Source: Rhea pennata (Eukaryota > Chordata > Aves > Rheiformes > Rheidae). Taken from it: 64,000 nucleotides of DNA. Positions 10,801 through 23,500 of this stretch are shown here, in pieces. The notes below the pieces were generated by a model that saw nothing but the letters and a program-made list of their open reading frames with translations, made no database searches and was not told the origin of the DNA. The stretch lies in assembly GCF_028389875.1 (NCBI RefSeq), contig NC_084663.1:214172876-214236875 (forward strand). Direction: 5' to 3'. Made by a program: the position numbers and the translations under genes. Position 1 is the first letter of the stretch; each line of letters begins with the position of its first letter.

Positions 10801-13800
10801 TGGTAGCACAAAGTAGCACAAAGGCAGTCACAACAGAGAGCCATGCTGCTACTTCAAAAGCACTACAGAAGTCCAAAATAACTATTTTCCACAACAAATA
10901 GAGAGCAGGGTCTGCCCCAGGCTGTTAAATAGGGATTTTTCCACCAAGAGGGAAAGGGAATGAAGCAGAGGGGCACAGAAAAGCCCCAATCTCTAAAATT
11001 TGCTCCTGAAACATGCACCTGGAGAAGGTTAGTACACTATGATAAACTCGCTGCTTTTTCATTGCCCATCTCCCATGTTTTTAACATTTCAGGGAGGACA
11101 GGCAAACTAAGTCTCAAATATCAATACCAACTCCAAATTGGCCAACTTAGAGTAGGCTAGACTCAAAAACCTCTGGTAACCACAGTAAGGAAGGTGATCT
11201 TTTGCCGTGGGATCATTTCTGTGTGGAAAGCACTACATCCACAGGGAATTTCCCAATTACAGCACACTACAGGACATTAGAAAAGGGCAGTTTTAAAAGG
11301 CAGTGTCTTGGGTGAGGGTAACAGAACATCAGATTGCCTTCAAAACACCCACAGGCTTCAGCATCAGGCTCTCATGGTGTTCATTACAGACCATGCAAGT
11401 TCAGACTTTCCTGGTCCCATGTGAAGCCAGATCTTTGAAAGCATCATTAAAAGCTGTGTTCTGCCCTATCCATCTGCAGTGAAGCCTTAGCAAAGGAGGA
11501 GAAAGAGAGAAAGGAAGGTTGAATGAAAAAGAGAAAGGAGGAAAGCACCAGAATTACCTGATCATGTGATAGCTGTGAGATGCCAGAATGCAGCAGAGAG
11601 AGAAAGAGGAGGAACATGCATAACAGTCAGAGCAGTAAGAAAATAAACAAGGCAAAGAGGCAAAAAAGATTGGTTAGAAGTCATCACAGTTGGTATTTTC
11701 CCCTCCAGAGATGTTGCTCGGATCCTGTCATCAGGGCTGAAGCAGAGTAGCATGAGCAATTCCTACCCACCACTACGGAAGAGAGAAAAGCCATGCGTAG
11801 GAGAGAGAACAAGCACATCAAAGCGGTGCCTCTGTTCCCCACCACCACCCCCTTGTCCTTGCGTGGAGGAAGCAGCTCTTGTTTTGCCCCAGAAAAGACT
11901 TGGAAAAAAACAAAACAAAACAACACAACAAGGAAAAAAGAATGACATGGTTAAGGCCAAAGGCCAAGCTCTGTTTCCCAGATCTGAATCATAGCTGCAG
12001 GTAGCTGGGCAATTCTGCTGCGACTGGTTTTTGGTATATCCTCAACAAAACTATCAATATTTCAACATGGTAGGAGAAGCCACTGATAGCAGAGAAATGG
12101 GTCTCTCAAGTGGGATGCACAAGGTAGGATATCTTGGAAGAGTAAGCCTTCTCCTACAAAGAGTCCACTTTGTGGTCATAGTATTTCATCTTCTTCCTTC
12201 TACTGACTTGGGAGTTTCATGGTCAGTTACCCCAGTTGAGTGATCCAAACAAACAACGCTTGGCCCTGCTACTAATCGACATGGCTAGACCTCTCTGAGC
12301 AAAATGCTTTTTCTGTGTGACAGGTCCAAAGGCTGAGCAGGGAGCTCAGTGCTGCAGGTTGATAAACCCTAAGGAAAGCTTGTGGCAGCTTACAACTGTC
12401 CTTGCCTCCATGAGATCTACCCAGAGAGTGGAAGAGAAACTCCACAACAATCAATAATCCTTTCACCCCTTACCCTGCCCCCTCATTCTCTACCCCATCA
12501 AACCACTTCCAAATCACAGAATCATGGAATTATAGTTATTAACAGTTATTAACTGTTTTAACAACAGTTATTACAAAAGCCACGTAGCTGCAACTTCTCT
12601 CTCCAAATATGCATCATTTCACCCTCTTTTGGGACCTGCAGCTCACACTCAACTCTTTGAATCAGTTTGATTTCTTTATCTGTGGTCTCACTGAGTCAGA
12701 TTCAGAAAGCCTGCTTCAGAGGATGACAAGACAGACTCTGCCAATGTCACATCACCTTGGTCTTCAAATTCTGCTCCCAAGAGCAGTAAGAGAGATTCAT
12801 CTCTTCCTCCAGACTCTTCAGTGCATTTCTGTATCTGACAGTGTAAGAAAGAGTCTGAAGGGGGCGGGGGGGAAATCTCTTAGACCAATTGAGGAATTTG
12901 AAGAGGCAGAGAAAGCTTTCAGACACCACAGCTACGATTCGCATTTGGAGTTAAGGCTTCAACTGGCTGCAGTTCAAATCATGAGACTTTTCATTCCATC
13001 TCAGTATTCTGTAGCTCATGTTGTGATATGCATTTTGAGGGTAAGTTGTGTCCTTCAGACCTATAATCACCCGGAAAAAATTCTAATCACATTGCCCATC
13101 TCATTTTGAGGTGGATTTCATTAAATGTTAGGAAATATAATCCAAAAGTTGAGTTTTGAATCTGCGTCTCGCTTCCTTATTCTGTGCTGGAGTCAATGAC
13201 CCGCTGGGCACAGCTCCACCAACCTGGAGCCACGCAGGTCATGAACTCAGAGGGACATAACTAAAATAAAGCCAAAGGCATCACATGAGGTACAACAGAT
13301 CCAAAATTTCACCTGAAACCTGGACATATTGGGGGTGAGCAAGAGCAATAGTCTATTATAACAGGAAAAAGTGTGTTGTTCCCAGGAAATTACCCACCCT
13401 GGAGAAGGAAGGGGATCGCTACAAGCACATGATCTGGGACAACGTGAGAGCAAAATCACTAACTCATAAGGCTGAAGCAGACAACATTGCTACTCCTAAT
13501 GCTAAGGCATTTTGGATATCAATGAAGAAAGAAATTGTAGGTCCCTTGATGTCTCTAGGGCTGTACTTTGTGCATGTCAAAGCAGATGAGATTATAAAGG
13601 TGGGGGGTAGCGGGTGCGTTTCCAGATGACGCATTCTCCTAGGAGGAATCTGCTGCTTCTCTCTCAAAGGAGCACACCTCTCTTCCTGAGCTCATGCTTT
13701 CCTGGAGCGGGTTATTACATTGTCATCACTGACAGCTAAAATGCCTCCTGGGAGAAAAGTCGCATCACTGGGAAGACACCATGGTCTCCTCCAGTATAAT

Positions 13801-14529
13801 TAAGAGGAGGGCAGTTTGGCCAACTCTGCCATTAGGAAGCAGATTTATCACCTACTGATTTATCAATGTCTTAACTTGCCCTGCTCCTACATTTTCTGCT
13901 CCATGCTTATTTTCAGGGATTCTGGACAACTGAGTAAGATTTCCGCCATGTCCTCATTAAATCCTTGTTCTGTTCTCTCTCTTTTTTGGAAAAGTAAGGA
14001 GACTTTCTCCATGCATTAGACTAAGGCCAATATATAGACTAACTGCTTTGATCTGCTAAACCATAATAGATTTGAGTCACCTGAATGTTTCCATTTCATC
14101 TTTCAAATGGAAACAAACTGATTTTAAAAATGTCCAAATACAGAACTTTCTCAAACTACAATGTATCCTTGAAAACTATAGCAGTAGAATTTCAATATTT
14201 CCCCTTCTTCCCTTAAAGCATTTCAATCTTTCTCAATGTCCATTTCCCCAAAGTATTTAGTTTCTCTCCCATACACATTTATGATCAGAGCAAGGAGTCT
14301 ATCACTACTACTTTGAGATCACTCGTTCTTCTCACAGCATGAAGCAGTAGTGACTTCAACCAGTTCAATATCTTATCTCAGAAGTGGAAAGGACATGCCA
14401 CAAATACATAAGAGTTGGGTCATAACAATGCTACTTACTTCTGGAATATAAAAACTCCTACAATTACGATAAAGGAAATGAGATCAGATGTGATCCAGAT
14501 TAGACGGTACTCGTCTGGAGGCTGGAAGA

Positions 14530-14566
<37 letters not shown>

Positions 14567-17500
14567 GCAAACCTTATACCTTCTGGTTTGGACAATCACA
14601 CAGAAACTATATATTGTCAAGTTATCACCTGGGCAGAGAGAAATATCATAAACCTTGTGATTCACATGTGACCTCTGTTCTAATGTTAGCATGTCACCCA
14701 AAATGACTTCATCGGGAAAGACTGCAAACAGGAACAATTTTAAATTCTTCCTCCTTTCACGTGCTCACATTTTCTCAGAGCTTTGTGGGTTGAAAGCTTC
14801 CCATTTCAAACATACCTCTAGGTGAGGTAAGATGCTATTTACAAATCCAAGTCAATGTTACAACAGAAAAAAATATATATACACTCTGCACATGAGACAT
14901 TCAGGCATTTTGAGAGCTTTGCTAGAATAGCACTACTTATTCTGATGTTCATGGTCAAGCTTATTCTCATGTTTGCAGTTGAGCACAGTCCCTCATAGAA
15001 GGGGAGCCCTCTGCACTTTAAGCATGTACTTCCAATTTTTGTCCTTCAATGTTCAGGTAACTCAGTAATTATAAGCTATTCTGGTTCCATTTGCTAGTCT
15101 AAGTGACTATCATCATCGCACCAACCAACAGTCTGAACCTGGCACAGGAGCATGCTGCTTCAGATTCACTTTTGTGTTGTCCAGGAAGGAGAAAGCTGAA
15201 AAATCATGAGATAGTGAATAATAATAGACTCCTGATGGTGCTCAGAGGGCACCTACTCAGGAGAGCCATCGGTGATGGCTAATCAACTTCTGCTTTGCTA
15301 GTCCAAGCCTGAAAAACATGTTCACAATCAGAAAAAAGGTTGCTGATTTCAGAGCCAGGACGGATCCATCACAGCCACCAATACCACACGTACACAAGTA
15401 ACGTCTCATTAAAAAAGTAGAATCCGTAATGCAAGAAGGTGCATTCATGCAAGGGTAGGGTGATACGAGTAAACCAGTTTGAAGCCATCAACTGTGATCT
15501 CCTAACACAGTCATCAACTCCATCTCCTAGCACAGTACAGCTTGGGTGTTTTTCTTGTTATGTATCTCTTTATGGGATCTCAATTTGTACTGTGAAAACA
15601 CACTGCAGAATTAGCAGGGCAATGCTTAAATTAGCCAGTGGTGCTCATGGAGGTTTAATCCTTGTATTTTTTAATCCTTGTATTTTTCCAGCTTAATTAG
15701 AGCAGGATGACATCTGACATGGTGTTGACACTGCATGATGATCTGGCTGTAATGTTACATTTGCTGCATCTATTAAGATCAATAGCCACAAATTGATTGC
15801 ATTCACATTTGCAGGAGAATGCAATCATAACTGTCTTGAATGAAAACTCAGGAGCCTTCCAGCTTAGAACAAAATCTACACATCCAAATTTTGTTCCGTT
15901 CAAGTGCTGGTATTACAAAATGGAAGACTCAAAATAGCAGGATTCTCTGTGGGTCAAAAGTTGTATTTCCCAGGACATATAGGAAGTAATAGGTAGACAC
16001 GATTATGGGTATCTTTTTTTTTTTTACAGTCCTGCAAAAAGCTCAAAGCTAACAGTTTTGGTACTAAATCACGGCTTTATGGGCTGCAGATCTGCAATTG
16101 TAAGGCAGATCAATAGGGGAAAACTGGATTTTTTTCAAAGACGCGCACCCAACGTGCACAGTCGTTAGGCACACCCAGCGAGCAGACTCCTTCCCAGCTC
16201 TGCTGAGAAGCAGCACAGGCCAAACGTACATGTCGTGCAGAGACAACCCATTGCGTTGCCTCACGCACTCCAAGATCGGCACAGGATTTTGTTATTCCTA
16301 TCACCAATCTCACCACATTTCACCAACAGCTTCCCTTTTTCAGACAGGTCTGTTTTAGGGGAGGTTATTTTGTTTGTTACAAACGTTACACAAGCTATGT
16401 CCTGCTCTTGAAATCCTCAGGTTTGCCACCATTCAAACCAAGGATCAGTGCAGCAACCTCCTGTCCTACCTTCAACAGGATAAAAGAAAAAAAAGCAAGC
16501 TGAACTTACAGCTCTGCAGTAGAGTTTTTATTTGGGGAGTACTTTGGTGCAACTATTTTATCATTTCCTGTTTGTCCTGCTCTCTGACACAAATATTTCT
16601 ATTCAGTTCAGAGATCCAAAATGTTAGCCAAATTTTCAGAGAGCTGAGTGCTTTACAACGGACAAGGGGGCTACTTCTGGTCTCTGGCTGCCCTTGTTCA
16701 TCAGTAGAATAGCCAGAGGTAAAATCTGCTCGCTTGGTATAAATGCAAAAGAAAATAAAGGCAAAAAGGTAGTTTTCACAGCCTGCCTGAAAACCAGGTT
16801 AGCTAGTTCACCTGCATGCCTGCTTCTCTTACAACTCAAACAACTACTCCGCAGGTCTGGAAAGGTTTTTTCCCTTGAGAGGAAAGGAGAAAGAGCATGT
16901 GGGCTAAATGGGACATGCAGCGCAGTCTCCAAGGCCCCAAAGCCCTGCATGGGAAGAGACTGAGGCCATCTGAAACAAGAGATCGTGTAGGAGATCTGTT
17001 GCCAGCTCAGTGCACAGACAGAAGGCAAAAAACCCTCAATCCCAGCAACATGTTGAACCCAACCAAACCTTCATGGAGAAATACACTGGCCATATGGCTT
17101 CAGCAGTGATCAGTCACCTTTTCCACCCCTCCGCCACCTCCTCTCCTTCCAGAAGCCAGCAGTGCATTCCCAGGCGTCATGCTTACCATTAGCCAGATGG
17201 GAGAAGGCACCTTGCGAAGGATGTGGGAGCTGTCAGAGGTGACCGACTGGACGCCGGCGCACCACAGGATGGAGAACAGCCAGGGCTCGTTCACAGTGTA
17301 GAGATTCACACTCAGGTTCGCTGTGGCATAGTCCCTGCCGCGAGACAAGCAGATAGAGGGATTAGTGCTGCAGCAAGAAATCAGTCCCGCCATGGTCCAT
17401 CCCAGCGTCCTCATCTCAAAAAAAGGAGAGCTCTTGCCATCAGCCACTGAGATAACACTGCCTAGATTTATTGGGTTTTAATTACATGAGATAGGTTTTT

Positions 17501-20500
17501 AGTAGGACATAGTCGCTTCATAAGTGACAAGAGGACATTGCAATCAAATAGGCTGAACTCAAAAGGTTTCTTCTCCTCTCAGATGCTATCCAACCCAGGC
17601 TACATCCCATTTCCACCACTTCTTCACAAAGGATGGACCCACCACATTTTTTCTAATGACTATGTCATCATGTTGATGCAAGATTAACGTCTGGCTCGGA
17701 TGCCAGTAACACTTCAGAAGCAATTTACTGAATTGAAAACTGACAGACTGCATTTCCAACCTCAGTTCCTACAACCCCCATTCCCTTGCCCTGAGGACAG
17801 TCTCAGGGTTGCTGCTTCCAGTCTTATGGACAATCCCTAGTCTTCTAAGATCACTTTTCAAGAAGCTAAAACTTAAAGCTGGTGTACAGGACCTGCTGGC
17901 AGTAAGCCAAGAACTAATAGTGGACTCCCGCTAACCCACAATTTGCATAATTTGCTCAGTTTCCTTATCTGCAAAGCAGAAACATCACTAATCTGACTCA
18001 CATGAGCAGCACAAAGATTAATACTTGCGAATTAGTATCTGCAAAGCACTTTGAGGAAAAAAGCTCCTGTATAAGACATGAACAACTCAAAGCTTGAAAC
18101 ATGATCAAGCTGCTCTGAGAGTTACAGAATTCTCAAGGGCAGAGTCTGTTGTAGCGATGTTATGTCCAGACACTGATTTTGGGGGCCCGAGAACTGCCTT
18201 ACACCAGGACTTGTTGAACCTGTTCCAGCAGCAGCTTTGCTCTAACGCTTGTGCTGCAGGACTGCTGCGATGTTTCACTGGGGGCTGCACGGCCTTCAGG
18301 GGTCAAGAAATAATCAGGTGGAAGGTCTGATTTTAGCGGCAGCTCAGCAGGGATGAGTAGATAGATGAGAATATTGGTGGATGGTCCTCTCCATGAGGCA
18401 GAGGAAATAGTGGAAAATAGGCAGAAATTATCCTGCAGGTGAAGCACAGACCCGATGTTATGGCTAAGTAACTAGATCAACTGCTGGCACCCGCAGCAAG
18501 ACACCATTGGATCACACTTCCAAATAGCTGTAGGATCAGGTGTTCACTACTCCCATATCCACATGTATAGTAAGACAGCTTCTTTAAAGACATTTCTCCT
18601 CTGCAAACCTGTTTAATTTTCAATTATTTCTTTAGGGAGTAAAGTCAAACTCAAAAAAAATGCAAAAGCTCTGCTAGAGATAATCCACCTTTCCTGAATG
18701 CAAGAGAAGAGGACAGAGCTGCGAGTTAACACATCGCACATTTCAAATACACACTCAGGTGGAAGGAGGAAAACCCATGCTGTGTCAGTCTCAATAAGGA
18801 AGAAACTGCACCAGCTTAAATAGGTGTCAAGGGCAGAATCAAAACTAGTGATTTTTCCACAAAAACGATTTTCTAAAATAAACCCAGACTTTGGACTAAT
18901 CAAAATTCTACAGTAGGTGCTCTGGAGCAGAAGAACAGATGCAAAGGGCAGCTGCAAATGAGGATGAGCACCTCCAACTGCACTTTCAATGTGAGAAGCC
19001 TCAACTTCTTTCAAAGATAACAGTGGGATAAAAAATCATATACAACTCATATTTGTGTTTCAAAAAGGATTATCATGTCCTGAACTAGTACGTAAAGTTA
19101 TTAGAGTCTACTGTGCACTCCTGGGAAGAGCCTGGATTTGGGTTGATGAACAGGCACATCTTTGCACAGCTCAACATTTTAAGCACATTATGTCCATCTA
19201 AAATGATACCTGTGTGCAGACAAGGCAGCTTGGGACAGAATCACAGCATGGTTGAGGTTGGAAGGAACCTCTGGAGATCATCTAGTCCAACCCTCTTCTC
19301 AAGCAGGGCCACCTGGAGCACGTTAGACAAGGTTGCATCCAGGCAGGCCTTGAAGATCTCCACAGAAGGAGACTCCACAACCTCTCTGGGCAACTGGTCC
19401 AGTGCTCTGTCACTCTCACAGCAAAGAAATTCTTCCTCATATTCAGGTGGAACTTCCTGTGCTTCAATTTCTGCCCAGTGCCTCATGTCCTGTTACTGGG
19501 CACCACTGAAAAGAGTCTGCCCCGATCCTCTTGACACCCTCCCTTATGATATTTGTAGACACTGATAAGATCTCCTTCTCAGTCTTCTCCTCTCCAGGCT
19601 AAAGAGGCCCAGATCTTGCAGCTGTTCCTCAGAGGGCAGATGCTCCAGTCCCCTAATCATCATCTTAGCCCTACACCGGACTCTCTCCAGTAGCTCCATG
19701 TCTCTCTTGGACTGGGGAGCCCAGAACTGGACACAGCACTCCAGAGCTGAGTAGAGGGGCAGGATCACCTCCCTCAGCCTGCTGGCAACACTCTTCCTAA
19801 TGCATCTCAGGAGACCATTGGCTTTCTTGGCCACAAGGGCACATTGCTGGCTCACGGTCAATCTGTCATCCACCAACACTCCCAGGTCCTTCTCTGCAGA
19901 GCTGCTTTCCAGTAGATCAACCCCCAACCTGTGCTGGGTCACAGGGTTATTGGACCCTGCACCTGCCTTTGTTGAACTTCATTGGTTCCTCTCTGCCCAA
20001 CTCTCCAGCCTGTTCAGGTCTCTCAAATGCCAACACAGTTTTATGATGTATCAGCCACTCCTATCAGTTTTGTACTGTCAACAAACTTGCTGAGGAGGCA
20101 CTCTGTCCCTTAACATAGGTCATTGAGGAAGAAGCTGGACAAGACTGGACCCAGTCTTGACCCCTGCGGGACACCACTAGCCACAGGCCTCCAACTAGAC
20201 TCTGAATCACTGATCACAACACTGAGCTCTGCATTCAGCCAGTTTTCAATCACCTCACCGTCCACTCATCTAACCTGCACTTCCTGAGCTTGCATAGGAG
20301 AATGTTATGGGAGAGAGTGTCAAAAGCCTTGCTGAAGTTAAAGTAGACAACATCCACTGCTCTCCCCTCAACTACCCAGCCAGTCAGTCCATCAGAGAAT
20401 GAGTACGATTTCCCCTTGGTGAATCCACACTGACTACTCCTGGTCACCTTCTTTCCCTCCACATGCTTAGAGATGACATCCAGAAGGAGCTGTTCTATCA

Positions 20501-23500
20501 CCTTTACAGGGATGGAGGTGAGGCTGACTAGCCTGTAGTTTCCTGGGTCCTCCATTTTGAAGACTGCAGTGATACTGGCTTTCTTCCAGTCCTCAGATAC
20601 CTCTCCTGTTCTCCATGACCTTTCAAAGATGATAGAGAATGGCCTAGCAACAACATTCACCACAGTCCCCTCAGCACTCATGGGTACATTCCGCCAGAGC
20701 CCATGGATTTGTGGATGTCAAGTTTGCCTACATGATCTCTAACTCAACATCCTTGACCAAATGAAAGTCTTCATTTCTCTAGACTTTCTCTCTCGTCTCC
20801 AGGCTCTGGAATTCCTGAGGGCTGCCCTTAGCAGTGAAGGCTGAAGCAAAGAAGGCATTTAGTAACTCTGTCTTCTCTGTATCCTTCATCACCAGGACAC
20901 CCACCCCATTCAGCAGCGGGCCCGCGTTTTCCCTAGTCTTCCTTTTGTTACCAAAGTATTTGAAGAAGCCCTCCTTGTTGTCCTTGACATCCCTTGCCAG
21001 ATTTAATTCCAAATGGGCCTTAGCCTTCCACATAGTGTCCCTGCACACCCTGACAGCGTTCCTATATTCCTCTCAAGTGCCCTGTCCTTTTTTTCCACAT
21101 TCTTTGTACTTTCATCTTCTGTCTGAATTTTGCCAGGAGCTCCATGCTCATCCATGCAGGTCTCCTGCCTCCTTTGCTTGACTTCTTACTGATAGCCACA
21201 ATCACCCCTCCTCAGCTGGAGGGCACTGTGTTCCTCAATTGCAAGTCTTCAGGAGGAGTAAGAGCCATTCTCCTCCTATGAGGAGTGACCAGTTTCCAGC
21301 CTTCTTCTACAGCGTTATGATGTACCATTTCACATGGCACAGAGTCCTCCAGCAACTCCACTGCTGTGGGGGGTTGGGACTGCTGGAGCTGTATGGTCTT
21401 TGAGAAGACCCTATCTCTTGTTCATCTTCTCAAATGCTATGCAGCCTACTGATGTCCTCCTAGAACTCCTTTACCTGATGACACAAGCTCATCAACAACA
21501 GCACACCTTCTGCAGGAGAGCTGACTGTCAGTCCAGGCCTCACAGAGAGGTCCCAAGCACTCCCTGCAGCCTGAGACCTGTAGAGCTCCTATAAGTGGGT
21601 CTGTCTCGGTCAAAGTCTGTGACAGTTGATGCAGCAGCTCCAACAGCTACTGGGGAATGGGCTCTGCAGCATGTCATGACCATGTCTGAGGAAGCATACA
21701 CTACCAGGATTGGAAACAAAGGTGCCTTCTTGCACCCTTTTGTGCAAACTCAATCAGGAAAAAGATGCTGTGAAGCCAGGGTGCAAATGGGGCACAAGAG
21801 ATGCAAAGGGCTGAGGACATCCACCGCTGAGCAAACAGGCAACCACACGGTGTCCAAACGAAGGGCAGTACCTGACATCCTCGTTTGTGACCTTGGTGTA
21901 ACGCAGGTTAAGTTTCACGATTCCTTTCTCTTTCATGCGCTGCGTGTCCAGCTTGAGGCCAGAAGTCTGCTGGAAACCCGGTGCAATCTGTCTGACCAGC
22001 TGCCGCTCTGCGTCTGGCAGCCACATCACCTGCAGACAGAGGGAGATGGAGAAGGTGGCTATTGCAAAGATGGTTCACAAAGCAGGTAACGAGCTGTGTT
22101 TGCGGACACGCCGTTTAGACCAAGTCAGAAGCAAAACCGCATCAGACACTTGGCCTTATTTGTCACACAAATTGCCTTAGAAACACTTAGAATCTCCCAC
22201 ATCTCTATTCAAATGCAACTCAGGATTGCTGGCAAGCAGAGGGGGTTTCTAATGAACAAAAAAGCATCCCAGCTCTGTCTCTAAAGAGAGGGGTTGAGAA
22301 ACAAAGAGGTCAGGCAAAGGGCTCATGAGAAGAGGCACAGCATATCCCTTAAAACCTGTCCTCCTTTATCCAATTCAGGGCACAGAGAGAACTAAGGACA
22401 AGAGGCTCAAATTGACAGTGCAGACAGGACATACTGGAAGAGCCTCCCACAGTCCCATGGTTCAGACCAGTTCAACCTCTTTTTATCAAGGCTACATCTA
22501 TTCCAACCCAGGGCAAGGATTTCTCTGAATTCGTACCATGCTTCAAAAACATGTCAAATCATTTATCATTAACATGCTCGGCCGCCAGATATAAAGCGAA
22601 TGCAGAAGCCAAGCTGGATAGTTTTACAGCTTGTGCCACACAGAGTTTGGGCTCAGCCAGATGATCTCAGTAGTACCATCGGGCATTGCATTTAGCCTGT
22701 GTTTAATAGCTTATCAGTGCTCATTTACCAAGGCAGAGCTGTTTGAACAAGGCAGCGTGCATTTTTAAAGGGGAACCTAGGTCAGAAATTTCATTTCACA
22801 TCATTACATCTACATTTCAACTATTATCTTCCCACCCTCCATTCCACTATGCACTATCCAAGGAGAAGACAGCACAGTTCCCCTAGAGATCCAGCAAAGC
22901 TGGCAACAGCTTATGGAAAACACATTCTGTCACTGCAACCCCAGAGTTAATTGGAAATTGGGTGGCAGTGTCAGTCATCAGAAACACAGATGCAAGTTAA
23001 AAATAGCTCTGTTGCCTCCTGGGCCCATCATTGCACAAGTCAGAGCACTGAATATTCCCACTTTTCTGTGCATATAAACGAAAATAATTGGTACAGATGA
23101 AATGTCTGAGTTGCAAGTGATGTAGTCACTCTACTCGTCAGCCTCCCTAAGCTATTTTGATTCAGCCCAAATTCAAGGGAGACAAGTGAGAGAACCAGAT
23201 TTCCTTCCCAAGACAGACCAAAGAGAGAAGCTTTCCAAGGTCCAACCAGAGTTCCCAAGGATGGGTGTCCTCTTAACACACAGGAGGCGGGACTCTCCCT
23301 CCAGAAAAGTTCACTGCAGAGGGATCATGCTGGGTGAAACTATATACTCTGGGGTCAGAGGACACAGATAACAAGGCTGGCTGGACAGTGCAATAGCTCA
23401 AATGTTTAGCATAGCCCAGCAAGGACAATTTGAGATGGATTGAGAGCCTGGAGAAGGTCTCTGCGGGTTTATGTCTCCTTTTGCTGGAAGCCCCTCTTTT

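Larger units (their letters stand above)
6431..11557 (-). other. GDPD5: GDPD5 intron between microexon and exon 14
   Basis: It holds an antisense CR1 fragment at 7675-8387 and an A23 tract at 10739-10761. Otherwise it is unremarkable; open frames at 9100-9522 and 10465-10806 have no recognisable motifs. Confidence 0.85.
14522..17186 (-). other. GDPD5: GDPD5 intron 12
   Basis: It begins next to exon 13 with the A31 tract at 14531-14561. It has an exact 16-bp tandem duplication at 15655-15686 and a mildly CpG-dense patch at 16136-16280. Nothing else recognised. Confidence 0.85.
17335..21871 (-). other. GDPD5: GDPD5 intron 11
   Basis: It contains a MIR-like SINE near 17955-18085 and a CR1 fragment of about 2 kb at 19237-21185. 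The stretch 21186-21640 next to that CR1 may be its diverged upstream part, but I cannot show it. Confidence 0.88.

Noticed and set aside
11558..11572. Concern that the microexon is a chance AG-15-GT match
   Set aside because: Kept, not rejected: AG-15-GT matches are common in 8 kb, but this one also has the right phase, no stop, an upstream tgctgc with a CT-rich tract, and gives total length and Cys position that agree with what I recall of chicken GDE2. Confidence is held below 0.7 because no transcript was seen.
12511..12535. Short aatcacagaatcatggaatt stretch as another CR1 end
   Set aside because: Only about 20 bp match the CR1 tail and the expected ggttggaagggacc block does not follow.
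12609..13109. 166-codon plus-strand open frame
   Set aside because: Leu/Ser-rich with no family motif, no flanking splice signals that lead anywhere, and no repeat match I can name.
21595..22089. 164-codon plus-strand open frame over exon 11
   Set aside because: It is the antisense shadow of a real GDPD5 exon; the minus-strand reading matches GDE2 and keeps phase with its neighbours.
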